The notes under the pieces: model-generated | What the model was told of the DNA's origin: nothing | The model's database searches: none | The model's input: the letters and a program-made list of their open reading frames with translations, nothing else | Shown: in pieces, positions 27,406-35,718 of the stretch | Layout: each line of letters begins with the position of its first letter | Numbering within the stretch: position 1 is the first letter of the stretch | Made by a program: the position numbers and the translations under genes | Assembly (NCBI RefSeq): GCF_036336025.1 | Contig: NZ_JAYKKE010000001.1 | Coordinates: forward strand, 186,001-250,000 | DNA from: Stomatohabitans albus | GTDB taxonomy: Bacteria > Actinomycetota > Nitriliruptoria > Euzebyales > Euzebyaceae | DNA length: 64,000 bases | Reading direction: 5' to 3'

Positions 27406-30126
27406 TTACTCCTCGTTTGGGTTTGCAACGTCAAAGCTATAGCTCGCTCGGGACTTACCCTTTTGTGGCTTTGACTTTGTTTCGTACACCATGTCAGACG
27501 GAATGGTTGGTTCAAGGACGGGAGCTTGTTGCGCCTTCGGGGTGAATCCTGGCGCCATCGTTGGTGCCATCGCAGGCTGAGCCGTCATCCGTACACGGTC
27601 AGTGGGCATATTGAAGATATAGCCGACGCTCTCTTCCTTGATACGTGCCTGAACACTCTCAAAGGCAAAGAATGCCTCGCGCTTATATTCAACTAGTGGA
27701 TCACGCTGACCCACGGCACGCAGGCCAATGCCGTCACGAAGTTGGTCCATCTCATAGAGATGTTCACGCCAAGCACGGTCAAGTACGGTCAAAATAACGC
27801 GTCGTTCAATCGCACGCATCTGGTCTACGCCCAGGTCTTGCTCACGTTGCTCATAGGCTTCCATCGCAACGTCTTCGATATCTTCAACTAGTCGTGCATG
27901 CCCATCTTTGGTTTCATATGCGGTGGGATCAATCTCAAGGTCATCCATTGAGAAGGTTTCAGCGACCTTTTCAATGAGCTCCTCGATGGCCCATTCTTCA
28001 CTAAACGTATGCTCAGGAGCGTAGGCGTTACAAAGGTTGTTGACCACATCCTCAACAAAGGTTTCACTCAGCTCTTCAACGACCTCATCTTCGCCATGCA
28101 AGATCGCTTCACGTTCGGCGTAAATAACTTTGCGCTGTTCGTTCATCACGTCGTCGTATTTGAGCACATTCTTACGGATCTCAAAGTTACGACTCTCAAC
28201 CTGGGCTTGGGCGCGTTCAACACCACGGCTCACCATTTTGTGCTCAATCGGCACATCTTCTGGCACATTGAAGCGCTGCATAATGGTGGCCACGGCATTT
28301 GCGTTAAATAAGCGCATCAAGTCGTCTTCTAAGGACAGGTAGAAACGACTTTCCCCTGGGTCACCTTGACGGCCGGAACGCCCGCGTAACTGATTATCAA
28401 TACGGCGACTTTCGTGCCGAACTGTACCGACGACATACAGCCCACCGGCTTCTAATACTTCTTCACGCTGGCGTAATACATCTTCTTCATACCGGCCAAT
28501 CGCCTCATCGTAGGCAGCCTTCCACCGTTGTTCCCATTCATCACGATCTTCGGCTTCACCCGTTTCAGGGTCAAGCACAGGCTCGGCCCCCACGATGCGA
28601 TTCGCTTCCTTGGTCGCCAGGTGCTCCGCATTTCCACCCAGCATGATGTCCACACCACGACCAGCCATATTGGTCGCCACCGTGACTGACCCCACGCGCC
28701 CAGCCTGGGCAATGATGTCTGCTTCACGGAAGTGGTTCTTGGCATTCAGCGTGGTGTGATCAATGCCTTCTTTACGCAAGCGCTCACTCAATTCTTCGGA
28801 TTGATCCACACTTGCTGTACCGATAAGGACCGGTTGACCATTTGCTTGGCGGCCACGGATATCCTCAACCAGGGCATGCATTTTCCCTTCCAACGTGCGG
28901 AACACGAGGTCAGGGTTATCAATACGAATAACTGGGCGGTTCGTTGGAATGGCGACAACACCCATATCGTAGGTTTCAGAGAACTCAGCTTCTTCCGTTT
29001 CAGCCGTACCGGTCATACCGCCTAGCTTGTTGTAGTTGCGGAAGTAATTCTGCAACGTAATGGTGGCTAGGGTTTGGTTCTCCTTTTGAATCTCCACCCC
29101 TTCTTTGGCTTCAATGGCCTGGTGGAGACCGTCAGAGTACCGACGGCCAGGCAAGGTACGACCGGTGTGCTCGTCAACAATCATGACTTCGCCATCTTCA
29201 ACGATGTACTGATCGTCTCGGACGAATAATTCCTTGGCCCGAATGGAGTTTTCTAGATAATGAATGAGCGGTGTGTTCGCATCGGCATACAGATTGCCAA
29301 CACCCAGCATCTCTTCGACCGCTTCCACACCTTCTTCGGTCAGCCCGATGGTGCGTTTCGCTTCATCAACGTCGTAGTGCTCATCACGACGCAACCGAGG
29401 CGCAATGCGCTGTGCGAAGACGTGGTACCACTGGCTTGACTCATCTGCAGGACCGGAGATGATTAGCGGGGTACGGGCCTCATCAATCAGGATAGAGTCA
29501 ATTTCGTCGACAATGGCAAATTCATGCCCCCGCTGCACCAGTTCATCTGGTGCCAGCACCATGTGGTCACGCAGGTAATCGAACCCCAATTCATTATTAG
29601 TTGAATAGGTGATATCGCGTGCGTAGGCCCGCTGTTTATCCCACCTGGTCTGTTCAGCATGAACATAGCCCGTCGTCAATCCCAAGAACCCATGGACACG
29701 ACCCATTTGTTGGGCGTCACGACTGGCTAGGTAGGGGTTCACCGTCACCACGTGGACACCTTTGCCCGTGAGGGCATTCAGGTATACCGGCATAACTGAG
29801 GTGAGGGTCTTTCCTTCACCGGTACGCATTTGGGCAATATCACCTTGGTGAATGACCATGCCACCGATCACTTGTACGTCATAGGCGCGCAAACCAAGTA
29901 CGCGGTAGGCCGCTTCACGCGCGGTTGCGAATGCGTCCGGCATAATGTCGTCCAAGGTTTCCCCGTCTTCAAGGCGGGCTTTGAACTCATCGGTGCGAGC
30001 CTTCAATTCCGCATCAGACAGGTCTTTCACCGTTGATTCAAGACCGGTAATCACATCGGTCAATTGCCAGAGTTCTTTCAGGCGTTTGCCTTCACCGGCG
30101 CGTAAAAACTTTTCGAGCAATCCCAT
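27406..30126 (-). CDS. secA: Protein translocase ATPase SecA
   Basis: 906 residues. SecA is the motor that drives unfolded preproteins through SecYEG. Visible: MRTGEGKT Walker A (about residues 99-106), VDEIDSILIDEARTPLIIS (DEAD region), preprotein-binding segment, second ATPase half with GRGVDIMLGG and LRGRSGRQGDPGES, and the helical scaffold (VILTVLDRAWREHLYEMDQL). ATG 30126 has GAGGA six bases upstream; the frame extends 4 codons further. The C-terminal tail is short and lacks the CxC...CH zinc motif seen in many SecA proteins. It lies downstream of hpf with a terminator between, the common comF-hpf-secA order. It presumably exports the surface proteins in this window. Confidence 0.97.
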   Translation of the reverse strand: MGLLEKFLRAGEGKRLKELWQLTDVITGLESTVKDLSDAELKARTDEFKARLEDGETLDDIMPDAFATAREAAYRVLGLRAYDVQVIGGMVIHQGDIAQMRTGEGKTLTSVMPVYLNALTGKGVHVVTVNPYLASRDAQQMGRVHGFLGLTTGYVHAEQTRWDKQRAYARDITYSTNNELGFDYLRDHMVLAPDELVQRGHEFAIVDEIDSILIDEARTPLIISGPADESSQWYHVFAQRIAPRLRRDEHYDVDEAKRTIGLTEEGVEAVEEMLGVGNLYADANTPLIHYLENSIRAKELFVRDDQYIVEDGEVMIVDEHTGRTLPGRRYSDGLHQAIEAKEGVEIQKENQTLATITLQNYFRNYNKLGGMTGTAETEEAEFSETYDMGVVAIPTNRPVIRIDNPDLVFRTLEGKMHALVEDIRGRQANGQPVLIGTASVDQSEELSERLRKEGIDHTTLNAKNHFREADIIAQAGRVGSVTVATNMAGRGVDIMLGGNAEHLATKEANRIVGAEPVLDPETGEAEDRDEWEQRWKAAYDEAIGRYEEDVLRQREEVLEAGGLYVVGTVRHESRRIDNQLRGRSGRQGDPGESRFYLSLEDDLMRLFNANAVATIMQRFNVPEDVPIEHKMVSRGVERAQAQVESRNFEIRKNVLKYDDVMNEQRKVIYAEREAILHGEDEVVEELSETFVEDVVNNLCNAYAPEHTFSEEWAIEELIEKVAETFSMDDLEIDPTAYETKDGHARLVEDIEDVAMEAYEQREQDLGVDQMRAIERRVILTVLDRAWREHLYEMDQLRDGIGLRAVGQRDPLVEYKREAFFAFESVQARIKEESVGYIFNMPTDRVRMTAQPAMAPTMAPGFTPKAQQAPVLEPTIPSDMVYETKSKPQKGKSRASYSFDVANPNEE

Positions 30127-30196
30127 TTGGGTCCTCACTACACAATCATTAGGTGGGATGAATGGCTACCTAGGGTATATGCCATACCCGTAAAAG

Positions 30197-30218
30197 GGCC
30201 CCGGCATCTGCCGGGGCC
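30197..30218 (-). terminator. Intrinsic terminator of hpf
   Basis: Stem of up to 10 bp (arms GGCCCCGGCA and TGCCGGGGCC, 2-base centre), followed on the minus strand by CTTTTA, 14 bases after the hpf stop at 30232. Confidence 0.75.
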
Positions 30219-30231
30219 TGTCAAAGGATAG

Positions 30232-30810
30232 TTAGGCTTCTTCAGGAAGTGTCTCAATCAACCCAAGATCACCTTCACCGCGACGATACATCACACTCGG
30301 TCGACCGTTCTCTGGATTAAGGAATAAAAAGAAATCGTGGCCAAGTAAATCAAGCTGTAATGCAGCTTCTTCTTCGCTCATACGATTAAGGACAAAAACC
30401 TTCCGACGGCTGACCAATTCTTCATCTGGTGTGAGACCCAGTGCCCCACCAAGTTTGAGCGGTGGGAGATCAGTCGTAGCCGGTGGCGTGGTGTCCGCCG
30501 CCTTCCGGCGAGCATCAACGAGCCGCTCCTTATATTTGCGTAATGCACGCTCATACTTATCAATGGCTATATCAAGTGCTGAACGGTGGTCCTCGGCCTG
30601 ACCTACACCACGGATAACGTGACGCCGGGCATGAGATGTAATTTCAACAGTGGCTGCCTTTGCGATGCGCGGATTGTTCTCTTCGTCAAACATCACCTCT
30701 GCGCTGACTAATTTGTCAAAGATGCGGGTGGCGTGGTTTACACGCTCGATTGCCTCCTCTTTCAGCTTGGCATGAATGTCCCCGTTACGAACACGAATCG
30801 CGATGTCCAT
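30232..30810 (-). CDS. hpf: Long-form ribosome hibernation promoting factor
   Basis: 192 residues. The N-terminal about 105 residues are the S30AE/RaiA domain (basic helix with YERALRKYKERL at its end), and the C-terminal about 60 residues (VFVLNRMSEEEAALQLDLLGHDFFLF through VMYRRGEGDLGLIE) are the dimerisation domain of long HPF, joined by a Pro/Thr-rich linker. Long HPF dimerises 70S ribosomes into inactive 100S particles under starvation. AAAGGAGG lies 6 bases before the ATG. Monocistronic by its own terminator; a perfect 19-bp dyad lies in the upstream gap. Confidence 0.95.
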   Translation of the reverse strand: MDIAIRVRNGDIHAKLKEEAIERVNHATRIFDKLVSAEVMFDEENNPRIAKAATVEITSHARRHVIRGVGQAEDHRSALDIAIDKYERALRKYKERLVDARRKAADTTPPATTDLPPLKLGGALGLTPDEELVSRRKVFVLNRMSEEEAALQLDLLGHDFFLFLNPENGRPSVMYRRGEGDLGLIETLPEEA

Positions 30811-30882
30811 GACAGCCCTCCTTTGAGGCTAAGAGATGTAGTTGTCATCCGGGATGAACCCAGTGCAGCCATGCAAGCACAC

Positions 30883-30934
30883 CAGCGCAAAAAAAGCGAA
30901 TCACTTTTTGTGCTGATTGGTCAGTCTGACCAAT
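30883..30934 (-). promoter_or_regulatory. Hairpin and 19-bp dyad in the comF-hpf gap
   Basis: Two adjacent structures. 30883-30915: an 11-bp stem (CAGCACAAAAA / TTTTTGCGCTG on the minus strand, one G-U pair) that may end comF transcription. 30916-30934: a perfect dyad with half-site ATTGGTCAG and a one-base centre, typical in size and symmetry of a dimeric regulator operator. It lies about 105 bases upstream of hpf, where a promoter should be. Confidence 0.45.
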
Positions 30935-30990
30935 TTCTTAAAAAAAGATAACGTTCTATTCACCAGACCTGTTGACTCGCCATCAGTTGT

Positions 30991-31581
30991 TCATGGACGG
31001 CCAACTCCGGCCAATGTCACGATACTGACACGAATCCCCTTGGCAACTAACAACGATGCTCCAGCGAGTGTTGTTGCGCCTGTTGTGCGTACGTCATCAA
31101 TCAGCACCATGTGGTCATGAGGAATTCGATTCCCCGATAAGACCAGATGGCGTTTCGCATTGCGTTTACGCTCAGCTTCGCCCAACCCCTGTTGCCGTCG
31201 ACCGATCTTGCGAATAAAAAGACGTTGTGCCCCTGGCCCAGCTAGCCACTCGGGTAGATCCAAACCGCGCCGACGCATCCGTATCCATGGAGCAGGAATA
31301 AATGTTCGACGTTCCGGTGGAACGTTACTTAGCGTGGGTGCGAGCAGGTCTGCAAGGGCTTGCGCCCCAGGGAGACTTCCAGATCGTTTCACAAATCGGA
31401 TCGCCGCACCGACTGGTGAATCGTAGGGATAGGCAGACTGCATTTGAATCATCGGGCTGAGTTGATAGACCTGCCCATCTGTCGGGCTTGCAGCTATGCA
31501 CAGCGAGCATAACCCTGGATATCGCACAATATCGAGACATGATAGGCAACGATGTGGAATAACAAGGCTTAGCACGTTCAC
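30991..31581 (-). CDS. ComF-family phosphoribosyltransferase-like protein
   Basis: 196 residues. N-terminal four-cysteine zinc site (Cys12, Cys15, Cys25, Cys28) followed by a type I phosphoribosyltransferase fold with PRPP-loop MVLIDDVRTTGATT near residues 158-171 and the conserved RRRGLDLPEWLA region. ComF proteins take part in DNA uptake in competent bacteria, but in many genomes their role is untested. The start is GTG 31581. It precedes hpf and secA, the usual order, with a probable terminator between. Confidence 0.88.
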   Translation of the reverse strand: MNVLSLVIPHRCLSCLDIVRYPGLCSLCIAASPTDGQVYQLSPMIQMQSAYPYDSPVGAAIRFVKRSGSLPGAQALADLLAPTLSNVPPERRTFIPAPWIRMRRRGLDLPEWLAGPGAQRLFIRKIGRRQQGLGEAERKRNAKRHLVLSGNRIPHDHMVLIDDVRTTGATTLAGASLLVAKGIRVSIVTLAGVGRP

Positions 31582-31670
31582 ATCATTACTGTAGCAAGGC
31601 GGTCTCCCCCCTCACACACCGGTGGGAAAGGCGCTGCATGACGCTAGTGCGAACGCAATGTCCCCTGAAG

Positions 31671-32555
31671 TTAATTAAGTAAAGCGCCAACCTGAAGGGC
31701 CACAATGCCGGTGGCACCAAGGGCGCGCAAGTCGCTGAGATTGGCCCAAAGGTCACGGTTTCCACAGACAAAATGCAAGGCCACTAGGTCATCACGTCCG
31801 GCGAGGGGTAACACCGTGGGACTCGCCAGGCCAGGGAACAACCCACGCAGGTCGTCAATACGGTCAACCGGAATATGCAACATCACGTACCGAGCTTGAC
31901 GTGCATCTAGGGCCGCTTTAACTCGCAGAACGAGATCATCAATGATCGGGTGCGCTTCATCGCTATGGACGAACTCCGCTTCACACGCCATGATCTCAGC
32001 AAGTACGCGCAACCTATTTTGGCGCAATGAGGTGCCGGTCTCTGAATTATCAACAATCGCATCGGCGATGCCGGCCGCGCACACTCCTTCGAGTGACCCA
32101 CCCATATGCACCACGGTCACATTAATGCCGAGCTGATCAAAGAAGCGTTGCGTATTGACCGGTTGGTGGGTAGCAACCGTTCCACCTGCTAAATCCTGGA
32201 CACTGGTACGGCCATCGTCGTCACGACTGGCAACAATGAGCCGATTCCTTGCGTATCCAAGCGGTAAACGTGGCGCCGCACCCAGGCCGAACTCTGCGGC
32301 AATATCCGTACTGAGGAATGCCCCATCAAGTGTTCCAACCGCTAAGGCTGCCGCAGCATCTCTGGGACGCATTTCAATAAACTCAAGCCCGCTATCTTCC
32401 TGAACAGCCGAACCAGTACCACGGAGTGCGGTGGTGTGGTACCCCGCAGTGGACAGCAACTCAATGGCAAAGTCACGCAAACGCCCCTTGCTTGGAACAC
32501 CAAGGCGTACGAGGTCGTGGCTATTGGCTTGGACCGCAGTAGGAAATGAAGTCAT
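31671..32555 (-). CDS. hisG: ATP phosphoribosyltransferase (long form HisG)
   Basis: 294 residues. Catalyses the first step of histidine synthesis, joining ATP and PRPP. Seen: N-terminal LGVPSKGRL, domain II with HMGGSLEG, the PRPP loop IADAIVDNSETGTSLRQN, and a C-terminal regulatory domain (about 215-294, with YVMLHIPVDRIDDLRGLFPGLASPTVLPL) that identifies the long, histidine-feedback-inhibited form which needs no HisZ. GAGGACCT precedes ATG 32555. It follows hisE after 72 bp; the pair is the usual actinobacterial arrangement. Confidence 0.95.
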   Translation of the reverse strand: MTSFPTAVQANSHDLVRLGVPSKGRLRDFAIELLSTAGYHTTALRGTGSAVQEDSGLEFIEMRPRDAAAALAVGTLDGAFLSTDIAAEFGLGAAPRLPLGYARNRLIVASRDDDGRTSVQDLAGGTVATHQPVNTQRFFDQLGINVTVVHMGGSLEGVCAAGIADAIVDNSETGTSLRQNRLRVLAEIMACEAEFVHSDEAHPIIDDLVLRVKAALDARQARYVMLHIPVDRIDDLRGLFPGLASPTVLPLAGRDDLVALHFVCGNRDLWANLSDLRALGATGIVALQVGALLN

Positions 32556-32627
32556 AGGTCCTCACTTATTGTTCTGGCAGGAATAATCGTTACAACCCCC
32601 AACCAGCCGTGTCACCGCCTGGTTGTG

Positions 32628-32957
32628 CTAGGAGAGATTGCCGTACGTCGAGTGACGGGCTGGTGAGCCAAATCGATCAACAAGATGGCGCTCAACGTCT
32701 TGCCATCCAACCCCTTGTGTTCTCAGCAGGACAAGGAGATGAAAGATGACATCAGCCGCTTCACCTGCAATGGCGTCATGATCAGTTTGGGTGGTGTCTT
32801 CACGCACTTCGAGGCATGTTTCAAAGGCCTCTTCCATCACTTTTCGCTGCGCCAGCAGCGGGTCGGCCAACACCGTATTTGTGTACGACCCTTCTTGGGG
32901 CTGTACCGCCCGTTCAGCGATCCGTGCTGAGAGACGGTGCATAATATCGTCGGGCAT
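32628..32957 (-). CDS. hisE: Phosphoribosyl-ATP pyrophosphohydrolase HisE
   Basis: 109 residues. Second step of histidine synthesis (PR-ATP to PR-AMP). All-alpha MazG-like fold with the metal-binding helix KVMEEAFET (E-E) and EAADVIFHLLVLL (E..D). The start ATG 32957 shares its A with the stop codon of the preceding nucleoside phosphorylase gene (TAATG), which argues for this start over the upstream in-frame extension, and for translational coupling. Confidence 0.93.
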   Translation of the reverse strand: MPDDIMHRLSARIAERAVQPQEGSYTNTVLADPLLAQRKVMEEAFETCLEVREDTTQTDHDAIAGEAADVIFHLLVLLRTQGVGWQDVERHLVDRFGSPARHSTYGNLS

Positions 32958-33778
32958 TACAAATCCAATTGAGGTAGCCAACTCTCCAACAATGCAGCGA
33001 GTCGGGGGCCAGCAATATCGCCTGCTTCGATGACTTCCTGATGGTTCGTCGGTGTGCCACCAACCTTATGCACATTCGTTATCAAGGAGCATCCAAATAC
33101 TTGCATACCGGCATCAACTGCCGCAATAACCTCGTTGACGGTACTCATCCCGACCGCATGGCCGCCCCAGCGCCGACACATTTCAATCTCTGCGGGAGTT
33201 TCATAGCTCGGCCCAGTAAACCCGATGTAGACCCCTTGTTGGACATGTTCACCAACAGCTTTAGCGTGCGCAATAAAACGTTCACGTAATGCCATCGTGT
33301 ACGCATCACTCATATCCACAAAGACCGGGGGAAGATGGCCAATGGATGGATGCATTCCGGTGAAGTTGATGTGATCGTTGATCACCATTAAATCACCGGG
33401 GGCAAGCGTATCGTTGATTCCACCCGCAGCGTTGGTCACCACAAAGAGGTTGATGCCCAAACCAGCTGCGGCCCGAACCGCAGCGACAACCCGATCAATG
33501 GGCTGGCCTTCATAGAGGTGAATCCGGCCACGTTGTACTAAGACAGGTACTCCGTTCAAGTGGCCAGCACGAAATGCCCCTGAATGCCCCTCAACTGTCG
33601 TGTCAGGCAATCCCACCGCAGTAAACGGAATATCAATGGGATCGTTAATATGCTCAGCTAACGCCCCGAGACCAGATCCGAGGGTGATAAATACCTTCGG
33701 TTGTAGCCCGCCCAGAGCCGTTCGTAACGCATCTACTACAGCAGGGTCAGCAAGGTTGCGTGCGGGGGTATCGGTCAT
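32957..33778 (-). CDS. Purine nucleoside phosphorylase (trimeric type)
   Basis: 273 residues. Phosphorolysis of purine nucleosides to base plus ribose 1-phosphate. Motifs of the trimeric PNP family: LGSGLGALAE (phosphate loop), VEGHSGAFRAGHL, RGRIHLYEG, VTNAAGGIN, GPSYETPAEI, GMSTVNEVIAA and ITNVHKVG. AAGGATAACC lies before ATG 33778, 2 bp after the stop of the phosphohexomutase gene. The pairing of a PNP with a phosphohexomutase is also known from mycobacteria (pmmB-deoD). It could act on nucleosides brought in by the BMP importer at the left edge, but that link is speculative. Confidence 0.94.
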   Translation of the reverse strand: MTDTPARNLADPAVVDALRTALGGLQPKVFITLGSGLGALAEHINDPIDIPFTAVGLPDTTVEGHSGAFRAGHLNGVPVLVQRGRIHLYEGQPIDRVVAAVRAAAGLGINLFVVTNAAGGINDTLAPGDLMVINDHINFTGMHPSIGHLPPVFVDMSDAYTMALRERFIAHAKAVGEHVQQGVYIGFTGPSYETPAEIEMCRRWGGHAVGMSTVNEVIAAVDAGMQVFGCSLITNVHKVGGTPTNHQEVIEAGDIAGPRLAALLESWLPQLDL

Positions 33779-33780
33779 GG

Positions 33781-35190
33781 TTATCCTTCAGGTTGGGCAC
33801 CAGCGGCGTGGAGTGCTAGTTGAAAACGTGCTTGTATGTCTTTTAGCAGGTGTTCAGCGTCTGCTTCAACATTGAACCGTAGCAAGGGTTCAGTATTGGA
33901 CGGACGTAAGGTAGCGCGCCAATTGGATGTTTGGTAGGCCACACCACCGCCAAGCAGCGGGGATGGTTCGAATTGAAGTTCCGTACGAACTTGTGCATAC
34001 ACCGTATCGGGTGATGCTGTTGTCCAATTTTCTTCTTCAGCCATATACCAACGAGGCAAGTCAGCAAGGCGTTCACGAACGGTGCACGTCCCGCGTTTGG
34101 CTATGAGATCGTTGATAACAAGCGCGGCAGCGAGTAATGCTGAATCAGCGTTGAAGGTGGCGTTGAAGTAGTAGTGCCCTGAATGTTCAACTGCAGCAAT
34201 GGCATGATGGGTTGCCATCAGTGCTTTAATTGCAGAGTGGCCTACAGGGGTTTGGACTGCGGTTGCCCCGCTGGATTCGATCAACAACGGAACCGTTTGA
34301 CTCGATACCTCGCTATAGAGCACTACTGGGGGTTGGTTGTCGTGGGTAAACCGACTGATTGCGAGTCGGGCGATGTGTGATTGGGCGAGCGCTGGTGGCA
34401 CGGCTTCACCCGTTTCAGTTACCAAAATGAGACGGTCGGCGTCCCCATCAAACGCCAATCCAAGGTCAGCTTGTTCACGGCGCACTGTTTCAATCAGATT
34501 AGCCAAATTGGCTGACTTCAATGGGTTTGGTTCATGGTCGGGAAAGCGCCCATCTATGCGGTCAGCCAACCAGATGACATTTAAATCTTGGAATGCGATT
34601 GGGGCAACCACGTTGGCCATGCCATTAGCTGCATCAATCACGATGGTTAACTGATCATCGTTGGGTTTAAGTGGTATGAGGCGTCGGATATGGTTTGCGT
34701 ATGTTTCACTCAGAGCCGACTGGTCTGATACCGGCCCTGGTTCTTGTGCATCAGGGGCAGGCAGATTAGGGTCAGCCGCAAATGCACGGATATCCCACAA
34801 CCCGCTATCTTTTCCAACCGGGCGAGCAAGGGGTCGGCAGAACTTAAATCCATTCCACGGGGCGCTGTTATGGCTGGCGGTAATCATGATGCCCGGTAAA
34901 CGAAACATGCCAGACCCGAAATAGACCACTTCAGTGGCCGTTTCCCCGACATCAACGACGCCTAGGCCAGCACGGGTAATTTCCTCAACAGCAATTGCGT
35001 GAATAGCCGGACTACTGAGGCGACCATCACGACCAAGCACGATCGCATCCTCATCACCGCGAAGTACCCGAACCGCGGCACGCACGATCTGACGCACAGC
35101 GTACTCGTCGAGGGTCTCTCCCCACACTCCGCGAATGTCATGTGGATTAAACAGGGCTTCTAGTTGGCCATCAGTAGCGTTTGCAGACAT
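33781..35190 (-). CDS. Phosphomannomutase/phosphoglucomutase family enzyme
   Basis: 469 residues from ATG 35190, the normal ManB length; the frame is open further upstream but without similarity. Alpha-D-phosphohexomutase features: FNPHDIRGVWGETL, active-site region ITASHNSAPWNGFKF (phosphoserine loop), metal loop FDGDADR, sugar loop region EHSGHYYFN, and C-terminal phosphate site RPSNTEPLLRF. It probably interconverts mannose 6- and 1-phosphate to supply GDP-mannose for envelope glycans, matching the whiB/DUF3499/manB neighbourhood. Direct coupling to PNP also allows a role with pentose phosphates. The usual TASHNP is TASHNS here. No strong ribosome-binding site; a terminator upstream separates it from the zinc-ribbon gene. 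Confidence 0.9.
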   Translation of the reverse strand: MSANATDGQLEALFNPHDIRGVWGETLDEYAVRQIVRAAVRVLRGDEDAIVLGRDGRLSSPAIHAIAVEEITRAGLGVVDVGETATEVVYFGSGMFRLPGIMITASHNSAPWNGFKFCRPLARPVGKDSGLWDIRAFAADPNLPAPDAQEPGPVSDQSALSETYANHIRRLIPLKPNDDQLTIVIDAANGMANVVAPIAFQDLNVIWLADRIDGRFPDHEPNPLKSANLANLIETVRREQADLGLAFDGDADRLILVTETGEAVPPALAQSHIARLAISRFTHDNQPPVVLYSEVSSQTVPLLIESSGATAVQTPVGHSAIKALMATHHAIAAVEHSGHYYFNATFNADSALLAAALVINDLIAKRGTCTVRERLADLPRWYMAEEENWTTASPDTVYAQVRTELQFEPSPLLGGGVAYQTSNWRATLRPSNTEPLLRFNVEADAEHLLKDIQARFQLALHAAGAQPEG

Positions 35191-35344
35191 GAGACAAGAG
35201 CTTAGCCCACAACAGGTATGAACTTCATTCAAGGCGTTGAAATACTGCGTATGTCTGACCATGTATCCCGTTGGGTAGAAACAAGTCCAAGACTCTCTCA
35301 ACTACTAAATAGAAAAGGGTCTAAACGATTTATACGAATAGGAA

Positions 35345-35374
35345 AAACCCCGGTTGAAGGGGGAACCGGGGTTT
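35345..35374 (-). terminator. Intrinsic terminator of the zinc-ribbon gene
   Basis: 11-bp perfect stem (AAACCCCGGTT / AACCGGGGTTT, 8-base loop) followed on the minus strand by TTTTTCC. It lies 16 bases after the stop at 35391 and so separates this gene from the phosphohexomutase. Confidence 0.85.
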
Positions 35375-35390
35375 AGGTTTATGAAATGTT

Positions 35391-35561
35391 CTATGCGTCT
35401 AAGAGAGCCAATACATCATCGAGTGGAACCAAACTGTTGTCTTGGTCACTCGTCCACCAGCCAGCCTCGCAGCCTCGGCACGTTGAATAGTGCATCGGGC
35501 GTCCAGCCGGACTAATAGCAAATTGCACCACGTTGTGGCTGTGGCAATGCGCACACGTCAT
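35391..35561 (-). CDS. Small zinc-ribbon protein
   Basis: 56 residues from ATG 35561, which has GGAGG nine bases upstream. Two CxxC pairs (CAHC near the start and CRGC about 27 residues later) fit one zinc ribbon; an acidic Leu-rich C-terminus (LVPLDDVLALLDA) follows. A GTG at 35636 would give 81 residues and a third CxxC, but has no ribosome-binding site. I do not recognise the family. Its place between DUF3499 and a phosphomannomutase corresponds to where other small zinc-site proteins (such as Trm112-like) occur in actinobacteria, but it does not look like Trm112. Confidence 0.6.
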   Translation of the reverse strand: MTCAHCHSHNVVQFAISPAGRPMHYSTCRGCEAGWWTSDQDNSLVPLDDVLALLDA

Positions 35562-35718
35562 ATACAGTCGCCTCCATGCGGCCGGGGCTACATCCTTGTA
35601 GCCCGAATTGATCTTGTGCTCACAGTATCGGCACACCTGCGCAAAGGTTTAGACCTGAGGTTGAACCTTTCAACGCGTGGTCGTAAGCCTGGCTGATACC
35701 TCTATTTCACCGAGGGAA

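Noticed and set aside
33781-35301. Longer N-terminus of the phosphohexomutase (start at 35301)
   Set aside because: The added residues (Cys-rich) are not family-like, and ATG 35190 gives the normal length.
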